Positions 5,155 through 12,174 are shown, counted from the first letter of the stretch. The stretch: DNA of 13,257 bases from Wenzhouxiangella sp. (GCA_007121485.1 SKKM01000055.1:1-13257); one strand, 5' to 3'. Translations and numbers: made by a program. The notes: generated by a model from the letters alone, not told the origin.

Positions 5155-6537
5155 TCAAATCAGAGAGTAGGTGGTTTGCGGGTCCGGCACCACTGCCGGC
5201 CAGCGCAGTTCCTCGCCGATGCGTTCGGCCAGGGCGGTGGCGGCGGCGCTTTCGCCGTGGACCACGAAGACCTGTTTCGGCGCCCTGGGCAAGCGGCCCA
5301 GCCAATCCATCAGTTCGTCGCAGTCGGCATGGGACGACAGCATGTCCAGGTTCTCGATGCGCGCGCGCACCGGCCAGTCCTCGCCGTGGATGCGGATCTG
5401 CTCGGCGCCGTTGATGAGCTTCTCGCCGCGCGTGCCGCCGGCCTGGTAGCCGGAAAACAGGACGGTGTGCCGGGCATCGGACAGGTACACCTTGAGGTGG
5501 TGCAGCACCCGTCCCCCGGTCGCCATGCCGCTGCCGGCGATGATGATCTTGGGCATGGGATCGTGATCGAGCCGGCGCGATTCTTCGGCGTCGTGCACGT
5601 AACGCGGCAGCGCGCAGGCCGCCTCGGCCTCGGCGCGGCTCAAGCGATGGTCATCCGGGTGATCGGCGAACACCTCGGTGGCGTTGATGCCCAGCGGTGA
5701 ATCGAGGAACACCGGCACCCGCGGGATGCGACCGGCCTGCATCAGCCGGCACAGGTGATGCAGCAGCAGCTGGGTGCGCCCGACCGCGAAGGCCGGCACG
5801 ATCACCGTGCCGCCGCGGCCGACGGTGTCGCGGATGACCTCGGCCAGGCATTCCTCCGGGTCGGCGGTGGAGCGCTGCCTGTCGCCGTAGGTGGATTCGA
5901 TGACCACGTAGTCGGCCGCGGCCGGCGGATCCGGCGGCGGCATGGTGGCGCTGTTGTTCTGGCCCAGGTCGCCGCTGAACAGGACGCGTACCGGGCCGCT
6001 TTCTACCAGCACGCTGGCCGCACCCGGAATATGCCCGGCGCGGAGGAAGCGGGCGCTGACCCGGTCGCTCAAATCGAAACGCTGGTCGAACGGCTGGGTG
6101 CGGAACTGGTGCAGGCAGGCTTGCGCCTCGGCCTGGGTGTACAGCGGCCGGGCCGGCTGGTGCTTGGTGTAGCCGTAGCGATTGGCGCGGGCGGCGTCCT
6201 TTTCCTGGATGAAGCCCGAGTCGGGCAGAAGGTAACGACACAGATCTCGGGTCGCCGGCGTGGCGTGGATCCAGCCGCCGTAGCCCTCGCGGCACAGCAC
6301 CGGCAGGTAGCCGGAGTGGTCGAGGTGGGCGTGGGTGAGGACCACCGAGCGCAGGGCGCCGGCGTCGAATCCCGGATGCGCCCAGTTGCGCAGGCGCAGA
6401 TGCTTGAAGCCCTGGAACAGGCCGCAGTCGACCAGGTGTTGCTCACCGCCGGCCTGCAGCAGGAAGCGCGAGCCGGTGACGGTTTCGACCGCGCCGAAGA
6501 AGCGCAGGCTGAGTTCGCTGTTGCCGGCCACGTTCAA
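5155..6537 (-). CDS. MBL-fold beta-CASP ribonuclease (CPSF73/TTHA0252-like)
   Basis: A 460-residue metallo-beta-lactamase-fold nuclease. Zinc-ligand motifs are complete: THAHLDHSG (68-76), GHIPGA with His169, FSGDLG with Asp190. The beta-CASP motifs are also present: motif A Glu214 in ESTYGD, motif B His403 in SSHAD and motif C His428 in VHGE, plus the DSPLG and SGMATGGRVLHHL blocks. This set defines RNA-cutting members (archaeal/bacterial CPSF-like RNases) rather than lactamases or glyoxalases; it lacks the long C-terminal domain of RNase J. The start is taken as TTG at 6537, overlapping the upstream TGA stop as TTGA; a GTG two codons later is the alternative. It sits between a glutamine amidotransferase and a phosphorylase, so it could supply nucleotides from RNA (inference). 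Intracellular; no signal peptide. Confidence 0.9.
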   Translation of the reverse strand: MNVAGNSELSLRFFGAVETVTGSRFLLQAGGEQHLVDCGLFQGFKHLRLRNWAHPGFDAGALRSVVLTHAHLDHSGYLPVLCREGYGGWIHATPATRDLCRYLLPDSGFIQEKDAARANRYGYTKHQPARPLYTQAEAQACLHQFRTQPFDQRFDLSDRVSARFLRAGHIPGAASVLVESGPVRVLFSGDLGQNNSATMPPPDPPAAADYVVIESTYGDRQRSTADPEECLAEVIRDTVGRGGTVIVPAFAVGRTQLLLHHLCRLMQAGRIPRVPVFLDSPLGINATEVFADHPDDHRLSRAEAEAACALPRYVHDAEESRRLDHDPMPKIIIAGSGMATGGRVLHHLKVYLSDARHTVLFSGYQAGGTRGEKLINGAEQIRIHGEDWPVRARIENLDMLSSHADCDELMDWLGRLPRAPKQVFVVHGESAAATALAERIGEELRWPAVVPDPQTTYSLI

Positions 6538-7277
6538 GCCGGACCGTGCTGCGTCTGCTCCACCATCTCGGCAAAGCGCTGTAGCACGGCGCGCCCGGAC
6601 GGGGTGGGGCGCAGCGAACTCAGCAGCCGGTCGGCAAAGATGCCTTCACCGCTGAGCACGGAGCGGCGCGAGCGGATGTAGCAGTCCATGATGTCGACGT
6701 CGAACTCGGGGTGAAACTGCAGACCCCAGCTCAAGTTGCCGAAATACAGGCCGTGATGCGGGTCGCCCTGGGTGCGCGATACCACCTGGGCGCCTTTGGG
6801 GGGCTCGAGCACGGCCTCGACGTGGGTGGCCTGGAACGCCGCCCCCGGCGCGAACTGGCCCAGCAAGCGGTCGTCCCGGTCGAGGATTTCGACATCGAAG
6901 GAACCCATGCGACGCCCGTTCGGGTTGGGGCCGACCACGCCGCCGAGGGCGTGGGCCAGCAACTGGTGGCCGTAGCAGACGCCGAGCATGGGCAGGCCGT
7001 GGTCATGGGTCTCGGCGATCCAGGCCGCGGCGCGCTCAGACCATTCGTGGCGATGCGACACCATGGCCGGCGAACCGGTGATGAGCACGGCGGCCAGATC
7101 ATCGCGCCGCTGCGGCAGGCGCTCGCCCTGGTGCACGCTGACCGTGCGGAAGTCGAAGCGCTCCGGGCCGATGCCGTTGATGAACCACTGATCGAAATCG
7201 CCGAAGCGTTCGGCCGCCTCCGGGACGCTGGAGCCGGTCTTGACGATCAGCATGACGAGTTTGTGCATGCGAACCAT
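6534..7277 (-). CDS. Class I glutamine amidotransferase-like protein (GMP-synthase-type GATase domain)
   Basis: A 247-residue stand-alone class I glutaminase domain. The nucleophile elbow GVCYGHQLLAHALGG places the catalytic Cys at 101, and LQFHPEFD supplies His189 and Glu191, so the triad is intact. Such domains hydrolyse glutamine and pass ammonia to a synthetase domain, but none is fused or adjacent here, as is usual for the uncharacterised GuaA-like GATases. Related stand-alone proteins can also act as gamma-glutamyl hydrolases or peptidases, so the substrate is open. The start at 7277 is favoured over the in-frame ATG at 7268 because GAGGT at 7288-7284 lies 6 bp upstream. First gene of the leftward operon; its TGA stop overlaps the next start. 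Divergent from glyQ across 66 bp. Confidence 0.85.
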   Translation of the reverse strand: MVRMHKLVMLIVKTGSSVPEAAERFGDFDQWFINGIGPERFDFRTVSVHQGERLPQRRDDLAAVLITGSPAMVSHRHEWSERAAAWIAETHDHGLPMLGVCYGHQLLAHALGGVVGPNPNGRRMGSFDVEILDRDDRLLGQFAPGAAFQATHVEAVLEPPKGAQVVSRTQGDPHHGLYFGNLSWGLQFHPEFDVDIMDCYIRSRRSVLSGEGIFADRLLSSLRPTPSGRAVLQRFAEMVEQTQHGPA

Positions 7278-7283
7278 GATAAG

Positions 7284-7288
7284 ACCTC
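7284..7288 (-). promoter_or_regulatory. Ribosome binding site of the amidotransferase gene
   Basis: GAGGT on the minus strand is 6 bp from the ATG at 7277 and decides between the two nearby in-frame ATGs. It is the only convincing Shine-Dalgarno in this operon; the three downstream genes start at or within 9 bp of the preceding stop without one. Confidence 0.65.
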
Positions 7289-7294
7289 GCCCGC

Positions 7295-7300
7295 TATACT
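7295..7300 (+). promoter_or_regulatory. Possible -10 element (TATACT) for the glyQ operon
   Basis: TATACT closely matches the sigma-70 -10 consensus and stands out in GC-rich surroundings. It lies 43 bp before the glyQ GTG, in the 66-bp gap between two divergent operons. I find no good -35 hexamer at 16-18 bp. The same bases read AGTATA on the other strand, so a promoter for the leftward operon could overlap, but that reading is weaker. Confidence 0.4.
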
Positions 7301-7319
7301 GGTTGTTGGCCTTGACCGA

Positions 7320-7331
7320 CCCGATTTCGGG
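7320..7331 (+). other. Small hairpin in the glyQ leader
   Basis: CCCGA-TT-TCGGG forms a 5-bp stem with a 2-base loop 12 bp before the glyQ start. The tight loop makes it marginal. There is no T-box architecture, which would not be expected in this lineage anyway. It might only reduce access to the weak ribosome binding region. Confidence 0.3.
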
Positions 7332-7343
7332 CGCCCGCTGACC

Positions 7344-8243
7344 GTGAATTTTCAGGATTTCATTCGCACCCTGGACCGCTACTGGTCGGACCTGGGCTGC
7401 GTGCTGACCGCACCGCTGGACCTCGAGGTCGGTGCCGGCACCTTCCATCCGGCCACCTTCCTGCGCAGCATCGGCCCGGAGCCGTGGAACGCCGCCTATA
7501 TCCAGCCCTGCCGCCGGCCCACCGACGGGCGCTACGGCGAAAACCCCAACCGCCTGCAGCACTACTACCAGTACCAGGTCGTGATGAAGCCCTCGCCGCT
7601 CGACTTCCAGGAGCTCTACCTCGGCTCGCTCGACGCGGTCGGCATCGATCCCAAGGTCCACGACATCCGGTTCGTCGAAGACAACTGGGAATCGCCGACC
7701 CTGGGTGCCTGGGGCCTGGGCTGGGAGGTCTGGCTCAACGGCATGGAGGTGACCCAGTTCACCTATTTCCAGCAGGCCGGCGGCCTAGAGTGCAAGCCGG
7801 TCATGGGCGAGATCACCTACGGCCTGGAGCGCCTGGCCATGTACCTGCAGGGCGTGGAGAGCGTGTTCGACCTGGTCTGGACCGATGGCCCCTACGGCCC
7901 GGTCACCTACCGCGACGTGTATCACCAGAACGAGGTCGAGCAGTCGGCCTACAACTTCGAGCGCGCCGACACCGGCAGCCTGTTCGCCTGGTTCGACACC
8001 TGCGAGCAGCAGGCAAGAGCCCTGGTCGAGGCCGATCTGCCGCTGCCTGCCTACGACCAGGTGCTCAAGGCTTCGCACACCTTCAACCTGCTCGACGCGC
8101 GCCAGGCGATCTCGGTGACCGAACGCCAGCGTTTCATCCTGCGCGTTCGCGACCTCTCGCGCATGGTCGCCGAGGCCTATTACGGCCGCCGCAAGGCCCT
8201 GGGCTTTCCCGGCCTGGGTGCAGCAGCGGAGGCATCGGCATGA
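7344..8243 (+). CDS. glyQ: Glycyl-tRNA synthetase alpha subunit
   Basis: GlyQ is the catalytic subunit of the bacterial alpha2beta2 GlyRS, which attaches glycine to tRNA-Gly in the cytoplasm. The 299-residue product matches GlyQ throughout: LEVGAGTFHPATFLR (28-41), the class II motif 2 region RRPTDGRYGENPNRLQHYYQ (57-76), the long invariant run beginning DIRFVEDNWESPTLGAWG, and GEITYGLERLAMYLQGV (motif 3 with the ATP-binding Arg). The start is GTG at 7344: NFQDFIRTL aligns with TFQGLILTL of E. coli GlyQ, which begins about six residues earlier. No good Shine-Dalgarno precedes it, and no other ATG or GTG fits nearby. First gene of a rightward operon; its TGA overlaps the glyS ATG (ATGA at 8240-8243). 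Product certain; start likely. Confidence 0.97.
   Translation: MNFQDFIRTLDRYWSDLGCVLTAPLDLEVGAGTFHPATFLRSIGPEPWNAAYIQPCRRPTDGRYGENPNRLQHYYQYQVVMKPSPLDFQELYLGSLDAVGIDPKVHDIRFVEDNWESPTLGAWGLGWEVWLNGMEVTQFTYFQQAGGLECKPVMGEITYGLERLAMYLQGVESVFDLVWTDGPYGPVTYRDVYHQNEVEQSAYNFERADTGSLFAWFDTCEQQARALVEADLPLPAYDQVLKASHTFNLLDARQAISVTERQRFILRVRDLSRMVAEAYYGRRKALGFPGLGAAAEASA
8228..8232 (+). promoter_or_regulatory. Ribosome binding site of glyS
   Basis: GGAGG lies 7 bp before the ATG at 8240, inside the 3' end of glyQ. It fixes the glyS start and, with the ATGA overlap, points to coupled, roughly equal synthesis of both subunits. Confidence 0.75.
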
Positions 8244-10351
8244 GCGCGGTAACGAGCGAGACGCACAGCCTGCTGCTCGAGCTGGGCTGCGAGGAATTGC
8301 CGGCCAGGCAACTGCAGGCCCAGCTGGAGTTGCTGCGCGAGGGCTTGTGCAGCCGCCTGGCCGATGCCGGGCTGATCGAGGCCGAGCCGCAGGCGCGCTG
8401 CCTGGGAACGCCGCGCCGCCTGGCCATCATCATCGAAGACGTCAAGACCCGCCAGCCCGACCGGGTGATCGAGCGCAAGGGTCCGGCCGAAAGCGCGGCC
8501 TTCGATGCCGACGGCCGGCCGACCCGGGCCGCCGAAGGCTTTGCCCGCAGCGTGGGGCTGGCCGTGACGGAACTGGAGCGGCTGGAAAACGAGCAGGGCA
8601 GCTGGCTGTATGCCCGCATCAACGAACCGGGCCGCGGCCTGGCCGAAGTGCTCGGCGAGATCCTGGACGCCACGATCAAGACCATGGCCGGCGCGCGCAG
8701 CATGCGCTGGTCGGACCGGCCCGAACGGTTCCTGCGGCCGGTGCGCTGGCTGCTGGTGCTGCACGGTTCCGAGGTGGTGCCGGTCTCGGCCTTCGGCCTG
8801 GACGCCGGCCGCCAGACCCAGGGCCACCGCATCCACGCCCCGGGCTGGCACGCGGTCGCCTCGGTGGACGATTACATCCCGGTGCTGAAAAGCGCCCATG
8901 TGCAGGTCGATCCGGCCAAGCGCGGCCGCGCGATCGTCGCCGGCGCCCAGACCCTGGCGCGCGGTGCCGGGCTGGAGGTGGAAATCGATGCCGACCTGCT
9001 CGACGAAGTGGCCGGCCTGACCGAATGGCCGGTGCCCGTGATCGGGGCGTTCGACGAGTCCTTTCTCGAGGTGCCGGCCGAAGCCCTGATCTGCTCCATG
9101 CAGCAGCATCAGAAATGTTTTCCCCTGCGCCATGCCGATGGCCGCTTGGCGGCCCGCTTCATTGCCGTGGCCAACATCGAAAGCCGCGACGTCGGCGCCA
9201 TGACCGCCGGTTTCGAGCGCGTCATCCGGCCGCGCCTGGCCGATGCGCGGTTTTTCTACGAGCAGGATCGGCGTTTTTCGCTGGAGCAGCGGCTGGAGCG
9301 TCTGGAGCAGGTCAAGTTCCAGGAGAAGCTGGGCTCGGTGGGCGCCAAGGTGCGCCGGCTCCAGGCCCTGGCCACTGACCTGGCGCCGGTGCTGGACGCC
9401 GACCCCGAAACCGTGACCCGGGCGGCGCTGCTGTGCAAGAGCGACCTGGTCACCGAGATGGTGGGCGAGTTTCCCGAACTGCAGGGCATCATGGGCCGCT
9501 ACTACGCGCTGGCCGACGGCGAGCCCGACGACGTCGCCGTCGCCATCGAGAGCCACTACCTGCCGCGCCACGCCGGCGACTCCCTGCCGCTCGACCCGGC
9601 CGGACGGGCGCTGGCGCTGGCCGACCGCCTGGATACCCTGGTCGGTGTCTTCGCCGCCGGCCAGAAGCCGCGCGGCGGCAAGGACCCGTTCGCCCTGCGG
9701 CGTGCGGCGCTGGGCGTCATCCGCATCCTCGACGCCGCCGGCGCCAGCGTGCCCTTGAGCTGGCTGGTCGAAAAGGCCGCCGACTGCCTGGCCGATGACC
9801 TCGGCGAGGGCGCGGGAATCGAGCTGGATCTGCTGAAGGAAGTCGAGGAGTTCCTGCTCGAGCGCCTGCGTTCGTATGCCGCCGACAGCGGCATCGAAAC
9901 CAACACCGTCCAGGCGGTGGCCGCGATCGAGGCCAGGGTGGTGCCTGACTTCATGGCCCGCGCGCGCGCCGTCCAGGCCTTTGCCGACGATCCCATGGCC
10001 GACAGCCTGATCGCCGCCAACAAGCGCATCGCCAACCTGCTCAAGCAGGCCGAGGAGACCGGGCTGGACCAGGTCGACCGCGAGGCCCTGGTCGAACCCG
10101 CCGAGCAGTCGCTGTTCGATGCCCTGCAGCGCATCGAGGCCGACCTGTTCGCCGACGCCCTGCAGACCAGCCGCGACTACGGCCGGGAGCTGGGCGGTCT
10201 TGCCGCGCTGCGCGAGCCGGTGGATCGCTTCTTCGACCAGGTCATGGTGATGGCCGACGACGAGCATCTGCGGCGCAACCGGCTGAGCCTGCTGCTGCAG
10301 CTGCGTGCCCTGTTCCTGCGCGTGGCTGATGTCGCCCGCCTCGGACGCTGA
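8240..10351 (+). CDS. glyS: Glycyl-tRNA synthetase beta subunit
   Basis: GlyS is the tRNA-binding subunit of the GlyQ2GlyS2 enzyme. At 703 residues it is slightly longer than the E. coli protein (689). Recognisable blocks are LLELGCEELPARQL (10-23), GTPRRLAI near residue 56, MRWSDRPERFLRPVRWL near 155, the CSMQQHQKCFPL segment near 285, the KSDLVTEMVGEFPELQGIMGRYYA block near 400 in the HD-type domain, and the C-terminal anticodon-binding part ending DRFFDQVMVMADDEHLRRNRLSLL. The ATG at 8240 has a strong GGAGG 7 bp upstream and overlaps the glyQ stop. The TGA at 10349-10351 overlaps the next ATG by one base (TGATG). No frame interruption is visible. Confidence 0.97.
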   Translation: MSAVTSETHSLLLELGCEELPARQLQAQLELLREGLCSRLADAGLIEAEPQARCLGTPRRLAIIIEDVKTRQPDRVIERKGPAESAAFDADGRPTRAAEGFARSVGLAVTELERLENEQGSWLYARINEPGRGLAEVLGEILDATIKTMAGARSMRWSDRPERFLRPVRWLLVLHGSEVVPVSAFGLDAGRQTQGHRIHAPGWHAVASVDDYIPVLKSAHVQVDPAKRGRAIVAGAQTLARGAGLEVEIDADLLDEVAGLTEWPVPVIGAFDESFLEVPAEALICSMQQHQKCFPLRHADGRLAARFIAVANIESRDVGAMTAGFERVIRPRLADARFFYEQDRRFSLEQRLERLEQVKFQEKLGSVGAKVRRLQALATDLAPVLDADPETVTRAALLCKSDLVTEMVGEFPELQGIMGRYYALADGEPDDVAVAIESHYLPRHAGDSLPLDPAGRALALADRLDTLVGVFAAGQKPRGGKDPFALRRAALGVIRILDAAGASVPLSWLVEKAADCLADDLGEGAGIELDLLKEVEEFLLERLRSYAADSGIETNTVQAVAAIEARVVPDFMARARAVQAFADDPMADSLIAANKRIANLLKQAEETGLDQVDREALVEPAEQSLFDALQRIEADLFADALQTSRDYGRELGGLAALREPVDRFFDQVMVMADDEHLRRNRLSLLLQLRALFLRVADVARLGR

Positions 10352-10827
10352 TGGCGAGCAAGACCGTACCGGTCCTGATCCAGCGCGGCCTGCTGCTGGA
10401 CGAGCAGCGCGGCCCGGATCCGGCCCGCATCGACGCGCTGGTCGCTTTCCAGAGGTCGGCGCGGCGTCGCCTGCTGCTGCTGGCGCGGCAGCCGGTGCGC
10501 TGGCGCCCGACCCGCAACTCCGTCGACGAAGACCTGGGTCTGCAGCAGACCCTGCACCAGGCCGTGCGCCGGGCAGGGGCCGAACTCGACGGCGTGCTGT
10601 ACCTGACCGTCGGCCTGTTCGCGCGACGCCAGGGGCGCCTGGACGAGCTGGTCAGGATGGCCGACCGCTACCGGATCGAGCCGGCCGAGCTGGTGGCCGT
10701 GGGCAGTGACGCCACCTTGCTCGAAAGCATCGTCCAGTCCGGCGGCCGGGCGCTGTCGGTCGGTGAGCGGGTCATTGGCGCCAGCCGGCACCCATCGCTG
10801 AAGGCTGCCCTGTCGGCGCTGCTCTGA
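10351..10827 (+). CDS. Degenerate HAD-like protein, probable relic or pseudoenzyme of GmhB
   Basis: A 158-residue protein in the slot where gmhB (heptose 1,7-bisphosphate 7-phosphatase) follows glyS in Pseudomonas-like genomes. A distant GmhB pattern is visible: VPVLIQRGLLLDE (6-18) where GmhB has LDRDGVIN, RIDALVAFQRSARRRLLLLARQ (26-47) where it has the helix ending in VVTNQSG, LHQAVRRAGAELDGVLYL (68-85) where it has the MH...DAIFFC stretch, and LDELVRMADRYRIEPAELVAVGSD (97-120) where it has VGDSLRD. The catalytic DxD pair, the motif II threonine, and the zinc-binding cysteines are all missing (no Cys at all), so phosphatase activity is unlikely. The frame is open and starts at the glyS stop (TGATG), so it is probably translated. 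Homology is inferred from pattern and position. Confidence 0.65.
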   Translation: MASKTVPVLIQRGLLLDEQRGPDPARIDALVAFQRSARRRLLLLARQPVRWRPTRNSVDEDLGLQQTLHQAVRRAGAELDGVLYLTVGLFARRQGRLDELVRMADRYRIEPAELVAVGSDATLLESIVQSGGRALSVGERVIGASRHPSLKAALSALL

Positions 10828-10864
10828 TCGGAGCGGCACCGCTGCCGTGGTCGACGCCCGCTCC

Positions 10865-11803
10865 ATGATCGACACCCTGTCGCGCTGGTTCGACCGCGCC
10901 GGCGCGAGCGCGGCGGTGACCGCGCACGCTGAGGCGCTGCACCGCCACGGCGATTTCCCGCGCTGGCAGCAGGCGGTGTCGAAGCTGCCGGCGGTCGAGC
11001 CGGGCTGGACGGTGCGCGACGGCTGGCTGCATGCCGGCGCACCGGCCGCGGAGCGCGACATGCTGCGCGACCTGCTTGAGGCCTTCATTCCCTGGCGCAA
11101 GGGGCCGCTGGTACTGGGTGGAGTGCCGATCGAGACGGAATGGCGCTCCGACTTCAAGTGGAACCGCGTGGCCCCGCACATCGACCTCAAGGACACTCGC
11201 GTGCTGGACGTGGGCGCGGGCAATGGCTACTTTGGCTGGCGCATGCTGGCGCAGGGCGCCGCGCGGGTCCTGGCCTGCGACCCGACGCCGCTGTTTGCGA
11301 TGCAGCATGCGGTGATCCGGCACTTCGCCGGTGCCGCCGAGCATGAGTTGCTGGCCCTGCGCCTGGAAGATCTGCCGCCGGCCTTGAGCGGTTTCGACGT
11401 GGTCTTCTCCATGGGCGTGCTGTACCACCGGCGCGATCCGGCCCTGCACCTGGCCCAGCTGCGCGAGCGCCTGCGCCCGGGCGGTTGCCTGGTGCTGGAA
11501 ACACTCGTCCTGCCCGATGAGGGGCAGGTCGTCGTCCAGCCGGAGGATCGCTACGCCGGCATGCGCAACGTGCACGCCCTGCCGTCGCTGAGCAGTCTGC
11601 TCGGCTGGCTGGAGACGGCGGGTTTCGGCGCTGCGCGTTGCGTCGATGTCAGCGTCACGACCCCCGACGAGCAGCGATCGACCCGGTGGATGCCGTTTCA
11701 CTCGCTTGGTGAAGCGCTGCACCCGGTCGACGATCGCCTGACCGTCGAAGGCCTGCCGCGCCCGCGCCGGGCCACACTAACTGCTATGCTCCAACGCCCA
11801 TGA
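10865..11803 (+). CDS. cmoB: tRNA U34 carboxymethyltransferase CmoB
   Basis: CmoB transfers the carboxymethyl group of carboxy-SAM to 5-hydroxyuridine 34, giving cmo5U in tRNAs that read several third-position bases. The 312-residue protein aligns with E. coli CmoB (323): IPWRKGPL (75-82), ETEWRSDFKWNRV (90-102), motif I VLDVGAGNGYFGWRM (113-127), FSMGVLYHRRDP (181-192), LVLETLV (209-215), DRYAGMRNV (228-236), DVSVTTPDEQRSTRWM (261-276). Lys79, Tyr187 and Arg302 match the E. coli carboxy-SAM-binding residues Lys91, Tyr200 and Arg315. The start is taken as ATG 10865 because MIDTLSRW matches the E. coli N-terminus MIDFGNFY; a GTG at 10847 with GGAG 13 bp upstream would add six residues. It lies 37 bp after the HAD-like gene and overlaps the next start (ATGA). 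cmoA is not adjacent. Confidence 0.95.
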   Translation: MIDTLSRWFDRAGASAAVTAHAEALHRHGDFPRWQQAVSKLPAVEPGWTVRDGWLHAGAPAAERDMLRDLLEAFIPWRKGPLVLGGVPIETEWRSDFKWNRVAPHIDLKDTRVLDVGAGNGYFGWRMLAQGAARVLACDPTPLFAMQHAVIRHFAGAAEHELLALRLEDLPPALSGFDVVFSMGVLYHRRDPALHLAQLRERLRPGGCLVLETLVLPDEGQVVVQPEDRYAGMRNVHALPSLSSLLGWLETAGFGAARCVDVSVTTPDEQRSTRWMPFHSLGEALHPVDDRLTVEGLPRPRRATLTAMLQRP

Positions 11804-12174
11804 TCAGAGAAGCCCTGATTACCCTGCTGGTGGCCGCGATTGTCATCGTGGTGGCGCGCATCCAGCGCGGTCGCCGCGTCGCGCGCGAGCAGCGCGCGCT
11901 CGAGGTCAAGGAAGACGAGCCCTGGTATCGGGCGCCATCGGCCATCATTGGCTTCATCTTCGCCGGCCTTGTCATCCTGTCGACCACGGCCGTGACCGGC
12001 TACCGCTTCTGGTATGCCAACCAGATCGTTCAGGTCGAGGTGATCGATCCAGGCTCAGGTTCGCGCACGGTCTACCAGGTCAAGCGCCGTGACCTGGGCG
12101 AGCGCGAATTCCGCACGGTGGACGGGCGCCGCGTGTCGCTCGGCGCCGGCGACCGGGTCGAGCGGGTGGACTGA
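11800..12174 (+). CDS. Small bitopic membrane protein of unknown function
   Basis: A 124-residue protein with two hydrophobic segments (about 5-19 and 47-69) separated by a basic loop RIQRGRRVAREQR. By the positive-inside rule the loop is cytoplasmic, and both the N-terminus and the C-terminal 55 residues lie outside the inner membrane. The tail (YQVKRRDLGEREFRTVDGRRVSLGAGDRVERVD region) looks like a small beta-rich domain, but I do not recognise a family. The ATG at 11800 overlaps the cmoB stop by 4 bp, so translation is probably coupled. A TATGCT hexamer at 11785-11790 ends only 9 bp upstream; a transcript from it would be almost leaderless, but no -35 element supports it. Faces the transporter gene across 39 bp. 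Confidence 0.75.
   Translation: MIREALITLLVAAIVIVVARIQRGRRVAREQRALEVKEDEPWYRAPSAIIGFIFAGLVILSTTAVTGYRFWYANQIVQVEVIDPGSGSRTVYQVKRRDLGEREFRTVDGRRVSLGAGDRVERVD

Noticed and set aside
3691..5700. A 669-codon open frame on the plus strand opposite the phosphorylase and RNase genes
   Set aside because: It is antisense to two genes with full catalytic motif sets; its product is rich in Gly, Arg, His, Gln and Ala without any domain, as expected for a GC-rich shadow frame.
5755..6681. A 308-codon plus-strand frame opposite the beta-CASP gene
   Set aside because: Its composition mirrors codon bias of the real gene on the other strand, and it has no domain.
6711..7343. A long N-terminal extension of GlyQ upstream of the GTG at 7344
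   Set aside because: The extension is antisense to the amidotransferase catalytic region, and GlyQ homologues begin near the GTG.
7278..7661. An N-terminal extension of the amidotransferase into the glyQ region
   Set aside because: It is antisense to conserved GlyQ sequence; the ATG at 7277 has a good ribosome binding site and the GATase fold begins right after it.
8180..10267. A 695-codon open frame on the minus strand opposite glyS
   Set aside because: glyS is certain here; the antisense product is a low-complexity Gln/Gly/His/Ala-rich sequence with no recognisable motif.
10351..10827. Annotating this gene as functional gmhB
   Set aside because: None of the catalytic aspartates or zinc cysteines of GmhB can be found; only the overall pattern and position agree.
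10772..11722. A 316-codon minus-strand frame opposite cmoB
   Set aside because: The cmoB identity on the plus strand is clear along its length; the antisense product has no family resemblance.
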